Shown here one piece after another: positions 17,382-26,659 of a stretch of 64,000 bases of DNA (positions are counted from its first letter, which is position 1; every line of letters begins with the position of its first letter). Where the stretch lies: contig NZ_SZVI01000010.1 in the NCBI RefSeq assembly GCF_013416775.1, forward strand, positions 248,001 through 312,000. Direction: 5' to 3'. The notes beneath the pieces were generated by a model. That model had not been told where the DNA came from and searched no databases. It was given only the letters and a program-made list of their open reading frames with translations. A program made the translations under genes and the position numbers. The DNA is from Rhodoferax sp. BLA1. Lineage in GTDB: Bacteria; Pseudomonadota; Gammaproteobacteria; Burkholderiales; Burkholderiaceae_C.

Positions 17382-19091
17382 ATGAACCATCAGCCCACCT
17401 TGTCCGACATCCATTTCATTTTGCACGAGGTGCTCAGGGCGCCTGCGTCCCTGCAGTCCTTGCCCAACTTCGCCGAGGTGGACGCCGACCTGATGCGCCA
17501 GGTGCTTGATGAAGCGGGCAAATTTGTTGGCGAAGTCGTCGCACCACTCAACCGCAGCGGTGATGAGGTAGGCTGCCAGTTCTCCCAAGGTCAGGTCACC
17601 ACTCCGCCAGGTTTCAAAGAGGCCTACCAAGCCTTCTGGCAGGCGGGTTGGCCCGCCTTGGCCTGTGCGCCAGAGGACGGTGGCCAGGGTCTGCCCACCG
17701 TGCTGGAAGCCGTGTTGTACGAGATGCTGAGCGCCGCCAACCACGGCTGGACCATGGCGCCCGGCCTGTTACACGGGGCCTACGAGTGCATCAAACACCA
17801 CGCCAGTGATGAACTCAAGGCGCGTTATCTGGAGAAGATCGCCAGCGGCGAGTGGCTGGCCACCATGTGCTTGACCGAACCTCACGCGGGCAGTGACTTG
17901 GGGCTGGTGAGCACCCGTGCTGTGCCCCAGCCTGATGGCAGCTACCAGTTGAGCGGCACCAAGATTTTTATCTCAGGGGGTGAACACGATCTGAGCGAGA
18001 ACATCGTGCATTTGGTGCTGGCGCGTCTGCCAGACGCGTCGCCTGGGCCGAAAGGCCTGTCGCTGTTTTTGGTGCCGAAATTTTTGCCGGATGGCACGCG
18101 CAGCGCCGTCCATTGCGAGCGTATCGAAGAAAAAATGGGCTTACACGGCAGCGCCACCTGTGTTTTGCGCTTCGATGCGGCCACCGGCTGGATCGTCGGG
18201 GTGCCTGGCCGGGGCCTGAACGCGATGTTTGTCATGATGAACGCGGCCCGGCTGCACGTGGCGCTGCAAGGCATGGGGCTGCTCGAAGCTGCCTGGCAAA
18301 AAGCGCAGGCTTATGCCCAGGAGCGCCGCCAAATGCGGGCGCCCGGTCGTCGCACATCCGCAGCACAAGCGGATCTGATCATCGAACACCCGGCCATGCG
18401 GCGCATTCTGGACACCCAGCGCGCCTGGATTGATGGCGGACGTGTACTGGCCTACACCACCGCGCTGGAGCTGGACATGGTCAAACACCACCCCGATGCA
18501 CAACGCCGCGCCACAGCCGAGCGCTGGTGCAGCCTGGTGACCCCGGTGCTCAAGGCGGCCTGGACCGAACAGGCCTTCAAGGGCAGCAGCGAATGCCTGC
18601 AAGTGTTTGGCGGCCATGGGTATGTGCGTGAATGGGGCATCGAGCAAATCGTGCGTGATTCGCGTGTCAGCATGATTTACGAAGGCACCAATGAAATCCA
18701 GGCGATTGATCTGTTGGTGCGCAAGGTGTTGGCGGACGGCGGGGCCGGCATAACGAGCTTGCTGGCATCGCTGCTTTCTTCTGAAAAAAATAGCAATCAG
18801 CCCTCAGATTCATTGGGCTCGAAGGTGAAAACACTGACAGAGTTGACGCAGCAACTGGTGGCAACCAGTGCGGCAGACCCAACCTTGGCGTATTGGGTTG
18901 CCGACGACTACTTGCGTGCGGTGGCTTTGACACTGCTGCAGTGGGCTTGGCTGCGCATCCAGCAGGCACGGCCAGACGAGGCTGGCACGGCCGATGCCGC
19001 GCGCTGGTTAAACCCCGCAGCGGCGCTGCAGCACTGGATCCTGCCCGAATTTGCCATGAGACTGAGCATCATCCAGGCCCGGCTGGGCTAG
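17382..19091 (+). CDS. Acyl-CoA dehydrogenase
   Basis: 569 aa FAD enzyme of the long acyl-CoA dehydrogenase group. It has MCLTEPHAGSDLG for FAD/substrate binding, the FGGHGYVREWGIEQIVRDSR segment and the catalytic Glu in IYEGTNEIQ (about 434). The C-terminal extension is usual for this subgroup. In the cluster it may convert dihydro-hydroxycinnamoyl-CoA to the unsaturated thioester, letting phenylpropionates enter the same route (inference). A degenerate dispersed repeat lies inside the gene at 18784-18821 and encodes a low-complexity Ser/Lys/Asn stretch before the C-terminal helices. Confidence 0.9.
   Translation: MNHQPTLSDIHFILHEVLRAPASLQSLPNFAEVDADLMRQVLDEAGKFVGEVVAPLNRSGDEVGCQFSQGQVTTPPGFKEAYQAFWQAGWPALACAPEDGGQGLPTVLEAVLYEMLSAANHGWTMAPGLLHGAYECIKHHASDELKARYLEKIASGEWLATMCLTEPHAGSDLGLVSTRAVPQPDGSYQLSGTKIFISGGEHDLSENIVHLVLARLPDASPGPKGLSLFLVPKFLPDGTRSAVHCERIEEKMGLHGSATCVLRFDAATGWIVGVPGRGLNAMFVMMNAARLHVALQGMGLLEAAWQKAQAYAQERRQMRAPGRRTSAAQADLIIEHPAMRRILDTQRAWIDGGRVLAYTTALELDMVKHHPDAQRRATAERWCSLVTPVLKAAWTEQAFKGSSECLQVFGGHGYVREWGIEQIVRDSRVSMIYEGTNEIQAIDLLVRKVLADGGAGITSLLASLLSSEKNSNQPSDSLGSKVKTLTELTQQLVATSAADPTLAYWVADDYLRAVALTLLQWAWLRIQQARPDEAGTADAARWLNPAAALQHWILPEFAMRLSIIQARLG
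18784..18821 (-). repeat. Dispersed hairpin repeat, degenerate copy inside acyl-CoA dehydrogenase gene
   Basis: On the minus strand it reads GAGCCCAATGAATCTGAGGG followed by TTGCTATTTTTTTC. It keeps the AGCCC stem and the GCTATT end of the family. The local A+T richness contrasts with the flanking codons and the frame remains open. Confidence 0.4.
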
Positions 19092-19128
19092 TTGGTTATG
19101 CTCAAGAGTTTTGATCTGCTGCAGTCTG

Positions 19129-19584
19129 ATGGACGACGAAGACCCGATTCCTTTTGTTGACAAGGTCAACACCCGTTACCTGGAAACCCTGGTGGGCTAC
19201 AACGCGCGCCGGGCCGCACTGGTCATCATCGAAGAATTCATGAAACGCATGGCCGTGTATGAGTTGCGCACGGTGGATTTCTCGGTGTTATCGCTGATCA
19301 CCCACAACCCCGGCATCACCTCCAAACAGTTGTGCAACACCCTGGGCATTCAGGCCCCGAATCTGGTCAGCATGGTCAATGCCTTGGAGCAACGCGAACT
19401 GATCAAACGCCTGCCACACCCCAACGATGGCCGCGCCATGGGGCTGCATCTGACCGAGCTGGGTGAACAAACCGTGCGTCGCGCCGAAAAAACAGCGGCT
19501 GAACTGGAGCGCGACGTCACCGCCAAACTCAGCCCACAAGAACGCAAAACCTTGATGGCGCTGCTCAAAAAAATCTACAAATAG
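19129..19584 (+). CDS. MarR-family transcriptional regulator (CouR-like candidate)
   Basis: 151 aa winged-helix repressor. The recognition-helix region GITSKQLCNTLGIQAPNLVSMVNALEQRELI and the wing LPHPNDGRAMGLHLTELGE are clear MarR features. It closes the hydroxycinnamate island. CouR of Rhodopseudomonas is a MarR protein that responds to p-coumaroyl-CoA, so the same role is a reasonable inference here. I take ATG 19129; a TTG at 19111 in frame would add six residues. Confidence 0.85.
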   Translation: MDDEDPIPFVDKVNTRYLETLVGYNARRAALVIIEEFMKRMAVYELRTVDFSVLSLITHNPGITSKQLCNTLGIQAPNLVSMVNALEQRELIKRLPHPNDGRAMGLHLTELGEQTVRRAEKTAAELERDVTAKLSPQERKTLMALLKKIYK

Positions 19585-19627
19585 ACCAGGTGCGGCTGGC
19601 TCAGTTCACTGAGTTTTAAGAAAAATA

Positions 19628-19666
19628 GGCCTCTAGCCCTTTTCTGTACTGGACTTGTAGCTATTG
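19628..19666 (+). repeat. Dispersed hairpin repeat overlapping the 3' end of the GGDEF gene
   Basis: GGCCTCTAGCCCTT (19628-19641) and TAGCTATT (19658-19665) are the family ends. The copy supplies the last dozen or so codons and the stop region of the minus-strand GGDEF gene, at a convergent junction with the MarR gene. Confidence 0.65.
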
Positions 19667-21270
19667 AAAAAATAGTGATCAACGGCCTCGGCGGCGGAGT
19701 GTTCTGAGAAGCAAATGCGGTTGCGGCCTTCGTTTTTGGCCTGGTACATGGCAGCGTCGGCCCATTTGGTGAGGTCCTGGGCGCTGGCGCGGTTGCTGGC
19801 GCTGGCGAACACCACCACACCGATGCTGGCGGTGCAGCGGTGCTCCACCCGCAGCGCCGGGTTGCTGGGGTCCTGCAATGGGAGTGAGTAGGGCTTGGCC
19901 ATGGCGGTCTTGATTTTGAGCGCCACGTTCTCGGCGAACTGGCGTGATTTCTGCCAGTCGGTGTCGAGCTCGGTCAGCAGCACCACAAACTCGTCACCGC
20001 CAAAACGGGCCACCGTGTCCATCTCGCGCACACAAGCTTTGAGGCGCTGGGCCGCTTCCTTGAGCAGCAGGTCACCCACGCCGTGGCCATAGGTGTCGTT
20101 GAGGGGTTTGAAGTTGTCCAGGTCCAGAAACATCAGCGCGCCAAAACCACCGCTGCGCCGGTTGGCGTTGATCGCCTGGCTCAGGCGGTCGTCGAGCAGG
20201 CGCCGGTTGGGCAACTGCGTGAGGGTGTCGTAAAAGGCCAGCAGCCGGATTTCGTGCTCCAGGAATTTGCGCTGGGTGATGTCGCGGATCGAGACATGCA
20301 CCGCCGGTTCACCATCAAACTCGATGGCGGTGCCCTGCACCTCCACATCAATCGGTGAGCCATCCAGTTTGATACAACGTGCCTCGGCCGGGGTGGAGGG
20401 TGGTTCATCGGTGCCCATACGCAACATGCGTGTGCGCTGGCTGTCCAGGTCAACCGGGTGGACCAGGTCGGTGGTGTGTTTGGACAGCAGGCTGTGCAGG
20501 TCGGGCGCGCCAAACAGTTTTAATGCCGCCGGGTTGGCATACATGATCTGGGTATGCCGGTGCACCAGAACCGCATCGGGCGTCCATTCGATCAGGGTGC
20601 GGTAACGTGCCTCGCTGTTTTTCAACGCAATGCGCATGCATTTTTGCTCGGTGATGTCTTGCACAATGCCCAGCGCACTGACCGCCTGGCCGCCTGGCTC
20701 GTACTCCAGTTCACCTTTGTGCCGCACCCAGTGTTGGCGGCCATTGACCAGGATGCGGTGTTCCCCATCAAACGCGCCTTGTTTGAGCGCGTCTTTCCAG
20801 GCGTCTTTGACGCTGGCGCGGTCTTCCTCGTGCACCAGGCCGAGGTAATCCTCAAAACGGATGTGTGCCCCCGCTGGCAGGCCCAGAATCTTGCAACCCT
20901 GGGGTGAGGGCGTGATGTCGTCTGCAGGAATGTCGCTGACCCAGCTGCCCATGTTGGCGACATTTTGGGCGCGTTCCAGCAGATCGGTGTTTTGCTCCAG
21001 CAAGGCGGCGTAGTCGGCAAGTTCCTCGCCCAAAGCATTTAATTGGCTGATCTGGCGCCGGTTGGCGCGGGTGAGGACAGTGGTCAGCAGCCCTGCCAGC
21101 CCCAGCAGCAGCATCGACAGCGGCCCCAGAAAGTCCAGCCTGGGGCTGGTGCTTTGCACTTGCAGCAACAGCAAAACCAGGCCCGACAGCGCCACCAGCG
21201 CGGCCAAGCCATAGGCCAACAAGGCCCAGGTCGATTCGCGCCCAAGGGGTTCGCTAGCCTGGAGGCTCAT
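19633..21270 (-). CDS. Membrane PAS-PAS-GGDEF diguanylate cyclase
   Basis: 545 aa. Two membrane spans lie near the N-terminus (about 15-38 and 47-65). Next come a PAS domain (about 100-210, ending in the DITEQK PAC-like motif), a second PAS (about 220-340, ending DITQRK) and a GGDEF domain. The active-site motif FGGDEF is intact near 422, so c-di-GMP synthesis is expected. No EAL domain is present. I do not see an RxxD inhibitory site five residues before the motif. The C-terminal tail FFNSYKSSTEKG is encoded by a dispersed repeat. Confidence 0.9.
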   Translation of the reverse strand: MSLQASEPLGRESTWALLAYGLAALVALSGLVLLLLQVQSTSPRLDFLGPLSMLLLGLAGLLTTVLTRANRRQISQLNALGEELADYAALLEQNTDLLERAQNVANMGSWVSDIPADDITPSPQGCKILGLPAGAHIRFEDYLGLVHEEDRASVKDAWKDALKQGAFDGEHRILVNGRQHWVRHKGELEYEPGGQAVSALGIVQDITEQKCMRIALKNSEARYRTLIEWTPDAVLVHRHTQIMYANPAALKLFGAPDLHSLLSKHTTDLVHPVDLDSQRTRMLRMGTDEPPSTPAEARCIKLDGSPIDVEVQGTAIEFDGEPAVHVSIRDITQRKFLEHEIRLLAFYDTLTQLPNRRLLDDRLSQAINANRRSGGFGALMFLDLDNFKPLNDTYGHGVGDLLLKEAAQRLKACVREMDTVARFGGDEFVVLLTELDTDWQKSRQFAENVALKIKTAMAKPYSLPLQDPSNPALRVEHRCTASIGVVVFASASNRASAQDLTKWADAAMYQAKNEGRNRICFSEHSAAEAVDHYFFNSYKSSTEKG

Positions 21271-21418
21271 ACTGCAAAAATCGTCAGGATGCGGGAATAT
21301 GTCACGTACTCACCCAATTTCTTGAAACTCCTGAACGAAGCCAACTGACTTTTTGTACTAAAAGCTACCCTTTTTTTGATTCTAAGTGGCAACACCCGCT
21401 GTCGTGTCGGTTTTTGCG

Positions 21419-23212
21419 TCAACCGACCAGCGGGTCCACATGCACCTGCAGCCACCATTCCAGCAGCGCCAGATGCCACAGTTTGCTGCCGTTGATGCGG
21501 GTGAATGCATTGGGGCCTTCGGGCTCGGCCAACAGTTTTTCCACATAGTCGCGCTGGTACAGGCCGCGTTTGAGGCAGGCGTCAGATAGCAAAATCTCGC
21601 GCATCTTGTCCAGAAACGCACCACGCACATACCGCAGCGCCGGCACCGGAAAGTAACCCTTGGGTCGGTCGATCACCGAATCCGGGATCAGCCCGCGCGC
21701 CATGGCCTTGAGCGGGTATTTGCCGCCTTCTTTCAGTTTGAGTGCGGGCGGCATTTTGGCGGCCAGCTCGACCAGTTCGTGGTCCAGAAACGGCGTGCGC
21801 ACCTCCAGGCCCCAGGCCATGGGCATGTTGTCCACGCGTTTGACCGGGTCGTCTACCAGCAGAGTAGTGGCGTCAAAGCGCCAGACCTCGTCCAGAAACT
21901 CATCGGCGTCGGGTTTGGCCAGCTCAGCTGCCACCAGCTCGGATGTCACATCACCCACCTGGAACGCCGGGGTGATCATTTGCAAGTATTCCGCATGGTC
22001 GCGGTCAAAGTAGTGCTGGCTGAAGCGCTCCAGCGGCGTGCCTTGCGCCGCGTCCATCTCGGGGTACCAGAAGTAGCCGCCAAACACCTCGTCGGCGCCC
22101 TGGCCCGACATCACCACCTTGACGTCTTGCGAGACCTTTTCACTCAGCAGGTAAAACGCGATCACGTCGTAGCTGGCCATTGGTTCGGTCATCTGTTCTA
22201 CCGCCTCGGGCAGGCGGGTGAGCACCTCGCTGTTGGGAATGCTGTACTGCTTGTGCCGGGTCTTGAAGTGTGCGGCCACCTGGTCTGAAAACTCAAACTC
22301 GTCAGCCTTCTCAGTCCCGTTGCCCATGTCCTCAAAACCAATCGAGAAGGTGCGCAGGTCCTCGACATGGTCGGCCAGCAGGCCCACCAGCAGGCTGGAA
22401 TCGAGCCCGCCCGAGAGCAACACACCCACTGGCACGTCAGCGGCCAGCAGGCGCCGATCCACACTCTTGGCCAACGCATCGCGGGTGGCGGCCAGCCATT
22501 GGGCCTCGGACACCTCCTGCGCGGGGCGGGTGGCGTCCAGCGTCCAGTAGACCTGCTGGCTCTGGCTGCCGTCCGGGTCGATCAACATCGTGGTGGCGGG
22601 TGGCAGCTTGCGCACCCCCTTGAGCACGGTGCGCGGCGCGGGCACCACGGTGTGCAGCGTGAAGTGGTGGTGCAGCGCCACCGCATCCAGTCTGGTGTCA
22701 ACCCCGCCACCGGCCAGCAGCGCGGGCAGGCTAGAGGCAAAACGCAGGCGCTGCTTGTCCTGGGTCAGGTACAGCGGCTTGATGCCAAACCGGTCGCGTG
22801 CCAGAAACAGCTGGCCGCTGCGCTGGTCCCACAGGCAGAAGGCAAACATGCCTTTGAACCGTGTCACGCACTGGTCACCCCAGGCGTGGTAACTCTTCAA
22901 GATGACCTCGCTGTCACCTTCGCTGAAGAACTGGTAACCCATGCCCTGCAGCTCGGTGCGCAACTCGCGGTAGTTGTAGATGGTGCCGTTGAACACCAGC
23001 GCCAGCTCCAGTGCGCTGTCCACCATCGGCTGGTTGGCGTGGCTGGACAGGTCGATGATCGACAGGCGCCGGTGGCCAAAAGCCAGCGGGCCATGGCAGT
23101 AACTGCCAGCGTTGTCCGGGCCACGGCGCGCCAGCTGGTCCGACATGCGGCTTATGGCGGCCATGTCGGGTTTTAGGCCGTCAAAACGCAATTCTCCACA
23201 GATCCCGCACAT
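21419..23212 (-). CDS. Asparagine-synthase-like glutamine amidotransferase (NAGGN-amidotransferase-like)
   Basis: 597 aa. The N-terminal class-II glutaminase starts [12 protein letters not shown], with Cys2 as nucleophile once Met is removed, so ATG 23212 is the functional start and the in-frame TTG at 23215 is not. The synthetase half has the PP-loop SGGLDSS at about 266-272 and [11 protein letters not shown]. Family-level resemblance ([26 protein letters not shown]) is to the amidotransferase of the N-acetylglutaminylglutamine amide osmolyte clusters rather than to plain AsnB. The start overlaps the stop of the ATP-grasp-like gene by one base (TGATG), so the two are translationally coupled. 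Confidence 0.85.
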   Translation of the reverse strand: MCGICGELRFDGLKPDMAAISRMSDQLARRGPDNAGSYCHGPLAFGHRRLSIIDLSSHANQPMVDSALELALVFNGTIYNYRELRTELQGMGYQFFSEGDSEVILKSYHAWGDQCVTRFKGMFAFCLWDQRSGQLFLARDRFGIKPLYLTQDKQRLRFASSLPALLAGGGVDTRLDAVALHHHFTLHTVVPAPRTVLKGVRKLPPATTMLIDPDGSQSQQVYWTLDATRPAQEVSEAQWLAATRDALAKSVDRRLLAADVPVGVLLSGGLDSSLLVGLLADHVEDLRTFSIGFEDMGNGTEKADEFEFSDQVAAHFKTRHKQYSIPNSEVLTRLPEAVEQMTEPMASYDVIAFYLLSEKVSQDVKVVMSGQGADEVFGGYFWYPEMDAAQGTPLERFSQHYFDRDHAEYLQMITPAFQVGDVTSELVAAELAKPDADEFLDEVWRFDATTLLVDDPVKRVDNMPMAWGLEVRTPFLDHELVELAAKMPPALKLKEGGKYPLKAMARGLIPDSVIDRPKGYFPVPALRYVRGAFLDKMREILLSDACLKRGLYQRDYVEKLLAEPEGPNAFTRINGSKLWHLALLEWWLQVHVDPLVG

Positions 23213-24522
23213 CAATCGCTCTCCGAATCGGGCACCACAATGACCGGGGCGAAGCCGCCGCCGGGGGTGCGAAAGTTGGTGGTTTGGCCGCTGTACATAC
23301 GTGCGGCCAGCAGCTGCACCTGGCCCGCATAGGCATAGGCGCGAATGTCAAATTTCAAATCGGTGGGCACACCGTCAACCTCGATCTGGCGTGCGGACGG
23401 TGGCACCAGCGCCTGCGCCACAAAGTCGCCCGCCAGAATCTCGGCCCAGACGCGGCGGGTGAGTTTGTCACCCCGGTAAGCGGCTTTGGCGCCGTAACCC
23501 GCCACGGGTTTAAAAAACAGTTGGCGCCGCTGCGCCCAGAGTTCGTCGGCACGCTCGGGCGTCACCAGCCGGGTACTGGGCACGCTGGTGGCCAGCAGCT
23601 TGCGGTCAGCCGCGTTGACGCCCCAGGCGGCCAGCAGGCTGTCTTGGCTGAGCGCAATCAGGTTGCGTTTGTCGGCCAGCAGGGCATGGGTGTTGGGGTG
23701 GGGGGTGAGCACCACCGCACCGGCTTCATAGGCCTGGCGCAGCGCCTGGTGGGCCGGGTCTTCGAGGTAGAAGTCGGTCAGGCGGTTGTAGACCAGGTCG
23801 ACGACTGTGCCCTGGTAGAGCAGTTGGCCACCTTGCCACAGCAGTTCACTCGGGTCGGCCACCATGGCCTGCAAGCCCTGCTGGGCAAACAACTGGCGAA
23901 ATAACTCGAACTCGGGCGCGAGGTACTGCGCCTGCGGTGCGCTGTCGACAATCAGCACGGTGTGCCAGGGCAACGCGCCGCGTTGTAACCGCCATTCGGT
24001 GGCAAACATCTCGAACAGCTCGCCTGTCAGGTTGGCATCCCCGGCGCAAGTGACAAAGGCTGGGTCCAGCTCGGCGCAGCAGGCCTCTTGCGCGCGCGCC
24101 AGCGCGGCACTGAGCAGCAGGCCACCGGCGTTGGTGTTGATCTCGATGAGTTGCGGCCCGCGTTGGCTCAGGTGAAAGTCGTAGCCCATACACACACTCT
24201 GCGGGCCCCAGTGGTGCTGCGCAATCGGGTTGGCGCGACTCAAAGCCTGGGCCTGGTAACCTGGCAGCTTGGCTACACGTTCAATAGCGGCAACCACAGA
24301 AGATATCTGGGCTTGCACCTGTTCTGACACAAAGACCACGCTGCTGGAAAACAGATGTGGCCGCGTCTGCTGGATCTGCGCACTCAGGCCGTGCAGGCTG
24401 GGGTCGGCTTCCAGCTGAACCCGCAGGCGCTGGGTGTTGAGCGTGCGGCAGAAACAGTCGCGGTTCAGCGCTTCGGCGCTGCTTGGGCTCAGGGTGGGAT
24501 CAGGGGGGAGGGTGGTGGTCAT
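23212..24522 (-). CDS. ATP-grasp-like ligase, partner of the amidotransferase
   Basis: 436 aa, not recognised as a named enzyme. The N-terminal half has [18 protein letters not shown]. The C-terminal half has [18 protein letters not shown] (a candidate ATP-binding lysine and glycine loop), [13 protein letters not shown] and [16 protein letters not shown]. Together these resemble ATP-grasp carboxylate-amine ligases. Unlike the synthetase of the N-acetylglutaminylglutamine amide system, no GNAT acetyltransferase domain is visible. Its overlap with the amidotransferase suggests that it builds a peptide or amino-acid conjugate whose carboxyl is then amidated. The substrate is unknown. Confidence 0.65.
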   Translation of the reverse strand: MTTTLPPDPTLSPSSAEALNRDCFCRTLNTQRLRVQLEADPSLHGLSAQIQQTRPHLFSSSVVFVSEQVQAQISSVVAAIERVAKLPGYQAQALSRANPIAQHHWGPQSVCMGYDFHLSQRGPQLIEINTNAGGLLLSAALARAQEACCAELDPAFVTCAGDANLTGELFEMFATEWRLQRGALPWHTVLIVDSAPQAQYLAPEFELFRQLFAQQGLQAMVADPSELLWQGGQLLYQGTVVDLVYNRLTDFYLEDPAHQALRQAYEAGAVVLTPHPNTHALLADKRNLIALSQDSLLAAWGVNAADRKLLATSVPSTRLVTPERADELWAQRRQLFFKPVAGYGAKAAYRGDKLTRRVWAEILAGDFVAQALVPPSARQIEVDGVPTDLKFDIRAYAYAGQVQLLAARMYSGQTTNFRTPGGGFAPVIVVPDSESD

Positions 24523-24822
24523 GTCAACGCAAACTGCGGGGTGTCACGGCCTGAAGCTTGGTGGCAGGTCGCGCCGCTGGCGAGCCCGGGCTTCAGAAGT
24601 GATCATGGGTCGATTTTGCCTGAGTCCCGATACCCGATGACCCGGCTGCGCCTTGATGACCGTCGCGCCGGGCGGTTTTTGCTGCTGGTCGCCTCAAGGG
24701 CTGCCAAAGCGTCGGCTCGCTATACCAATCATAGTGGTCGACCCTTTTTGTAAAAGGGCTAGAGACCTAAAAGGCTTGTGAAATGCGGCACAATGTCGCG
24801 ATTGACATCATGAGAGACCAGC
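24523..24822. other. Divergent intergenic region with a hairpin repeat
   Basis: These 300 bases separate the ATP-grasp gene (minus) from the phosphatase gene (plus) and should hold both promoters. No gene is supported. The only structured element is a degenerate dispersed repeat with the hairpin CCCTTTT/AAAAGGG at 24742-24758. I do not see convincing promoter hexamers. Confidence 0.5.
24742..24770 (-). repeat. Dispersed hairpin repeat, upstream of phosphatase gene
   Basis: CCCTTTT (24742-24748) pairs with AAAAGGG (24752-24758), followed by CTAGAGACC. On the minus strand this reads GGTCTCTAGCCCTTTTACAA, close to the GCCTCTAGCCCTT end of the family. Confidence 0.55.
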
Positions 24823-25296
24823 ATGCCTTACGGAATTTTGTTTGTGTGTATGGGCAACATCTGCCGCAGCCCCACCGCCGACGGTGTGTTTCGCCAAACA
24901 GTGGCTGAGCAGGGCCTGGGCCAGCAGGTGCGGGTGGACTCCGCCGGCACCCACAACTACCACCCCGGCAGCCCGCCCGATAGCCGCGCCCAGGCGGCAG
25001 CAGCCAAGCGCGGTTATGACCTGTCCAGCCTGCGTGCCCGCCAAATCAACGCTGCCGACTACACGAGCTTTGACCTGATTTTGGTGATGGACCAGGACAA
25101 CCTGGCCGTGCTGCAAGACGACTGCCCGCCCGAGCATGTGCACAAGCTGCGCCTGCTGACCGAGTTTTGCCAAGCCCACAAGGCATCCGTGGTGCCCGAC
25201 CCGTATTACGGTGGCGCGGACGGTTTTGAGCTGGTGCTGGATCTGGTGGAGGACGCGTGTGAGGGGCTGCTGGTGCATGTGCGGCGTCAGCTGTGA
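24823..25296 (+). CDS. Low-molecular-weight protein-tyrosine-phosphatase
   Basis: 157 aa cytosolic phosphatase. The P-loop VCMGNICRSPTA places the nucleophile Cys9 and Arg15 at the N-terminus. The general-acid Asp lies in the VPDPYYGG motif near residue 125, exactly as in the family. No capsule or exopolysaccharide genes are adjacent, so the target is unknown. It is monocistronic, ending before a hairpin repeat that separates it from the convergent gene. Confidence 0.94.
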   Translation: MPYGILFVCMGNICRSPTADGVFRQTVAEQGLGQQVRVDSAGTHNYHPGSPPDSRAQAAAAKRGYDLSSLRARQINAADYTSFDLILVMDQDNLAVLQDDCPPEHVHKLRLLTEFCQAHKASVVPDPYYGGADGFELVLDLVEDACEGLLVHVRRQL

Positions 25297-25350
25297 CAGG
25301 CTGATCCCGGCAGTCTGGGGCATCGCCAGATTCAGCAAAAAGGCAAGTCA

Positions 25351-25391
25351 AATAGCGCTTTGTCCCTTATGAAACAAGGGATGAGTGCTAT
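25351..25391. repeat. Dispersed hairpin repeat, possible bidirectional terminator
   Basis: TCCCTT (25363-25368) pairs with AAGGGA (25376-25381), and the outer TAGCGCT can pair with AGTGCTA. It lies between the convergent phosphatase and the 25394-25951 gene, where a stem-loop could end transcription from both sides. Confidence 0.6.
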
Positions 25392-25393
25392 GT

Positions 25394-25951
25394 TTACTGA
25401 GTTTCCTGCGTGTCGGTCTGCAGCACGGTGATGGCCTCAAACCGCAGGTGGTGCATGAACTCGCGCAGGATCAGCAAGCTTGCGGCAAAGGAGGTGCTGG
25501 TGGGCAAGTTGTCTGACGATATTGGCCGTCCGAGTGAGCGCTGCGCCAGCCGATCAAAACACCGCTCCATCGCCTCCAGTGACAGCTCCATACGCTGCCC
25601 TGCTGTCACACCAGATAGCAGGGCGATCTCTCGGATAGCCGCATCACTGGTGACTAGCTCGGCCCCGGTTGTCATCAGTGGCAGGGCGCGGGTGACCTCG
25701 TCTTCGACGGTCATGATGGCGTTTTCCAGTTCCAGCGGGCTGAGTGGGCTGTGCCGGAAATGTTCACGGGCGGTGGACTCCGCGCCGATGGCCAGCGTCA
25801 GCCGGGCTGCTGGTTCCGCGCCCTGGCCGACGGCGACGCCGGTCTGTTCGTCGCCAATGTGCAGCAGCACCAGGGTTTCCGTAGCGTGTGTCTGGGCGCG
25901 TGCCGCGGCAAACAGGCGGCTCAGGTGGGTGTCAAAGTCAGGGTGAGACAT
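25394..25951 (-). CDS. Protein of unknown function
   Basis: 185 aa, not recognised. It is mainly alpha-helical by composition, with no signal peptide or membrane span. The central part, ENAIMTVEDEVTRALPLM and SGVTAGQRMELSLEAMERCFDRLAQ, looks like a compact domain. The frame is well used and shares the codon style of its neighbours, so it is probably real. It is the last gene after dioxygenase and esterase genes on the same strand, 21 bases beyond the esterase stop, and may be co-transcribed with them. Confidence 0.7.
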   Translation of the reverse strand: MSHPDFDTHLSRLFAAARAQTHATETLVLLHIGDEQTGVAVGQGAEPAARLTLAIGAESTAREHFRHSPLSPLELENAIMTVEDEVTRALPLMTTGAELVTSDAAIREIALLSGVTAGQRMELSLEAMERCFDRLAQRSLGRPISSDNLPTSTSFAASLLILREFMHHLRFEAITVLQTDTQETQ

Positions 25952-25972
25952 GGTTAGCTTTCCGTTCAGAGC

Positions 25973-26659
25973 TCACATGATGCTGGCCAGCCAGGCCAGA
26001 AAGTCGGCATGCACCGCTGGGCTGATGCCGTGGCCGATGGGGTAGAGCCGCAGTTCGTGTTGTACACCCAGTGTGGTCAGCAGCTCGGTGGAACGCTGCG
26101 CCCAGGCCACTGGCAACGTGTTGTCCAACTCGCCATGGCTGACAAACGCGCGGAGCTGTGTGAGTTGCTCGGGGCTGGCTAGGTGCGGCGCCAGCTCGGG
26201 CAGGATGCGCCCGGACAGCAGGCCAAACCCGGCCACCAGGGCGGGTTGGCTCAGGGCCACACTGGCGCTTAGGATGCCGCCCTGGCTGAAGCCGGCGATC
26301 ACTGTGTGGGCCGCTGTGATGCCGTATTGGCGCTGCAGCTGCTGCAACAGTTCGATCAGCGCCAGGCGGCTGCGTTCGGCCGCTTCGGCGTCGATCACGG
26401 GGCCGTTGCCGGTGAAGCTCAGGCGGAACCAGGCAAACTGGCCCGGGCCCAGCGTGATCGGGCCGCGCACCAAGGCCACCAGGGTGTCCGGTGTCATGCC
26501 TTGTGCCAGGTCGGCCAGATCGGTTTCGCGGGTGCCCAGGCCATGTAGCAGGATCACCAGGCGTTGGGGCTGCGAGGGTACTGGCTGCACCAGCCGCAAC
26601 GATAGGCCCGATGGGGCGTCGGTGTGTAGGTCACTCATGTGGGAGGGGGTGGTGTTCAT
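25973..26659 (-). CDS. Alpha/beta hydrolase, phospholipase/carboxylesterase family
   Basis: 228 aa serine hydrolase. It has the LLHGLGTRETDL oxyanion region, the nucleophile elbow GFSQGG, and the Asp (SHGELDNTLP) and His (IGHGI) completing the triad. The start ATG 26659 overlaps the dioxygenase stop in ATGA. The pairing of an extradiol dioxygenase with a small carboxylesterase recalls quinone- or catechol-detoxification operons (for example MhqD/MhqO types). The substrate is not determinable. Confidence 0.88.
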   Translation of the reverse strand: MNTTPSHMSDLHTDAPSGLSLRLVQPVPSQPQRLVILLHGLGTRETDLADLAQGMTPDTLVALVRGPITLGPGQFAWFRLSFTGNGPVIDAEAAERSRLALIELLQQLQRQYGITAAHTVIAGFSQGGILSASVALSQPALVAGFGLLSGRILPELAPHLASPEQLTQLRAFVSHGELDNTLPVAWAQRSTELLTTLGVQHELRLYPIGHGISPAVHADFLAWLASIM

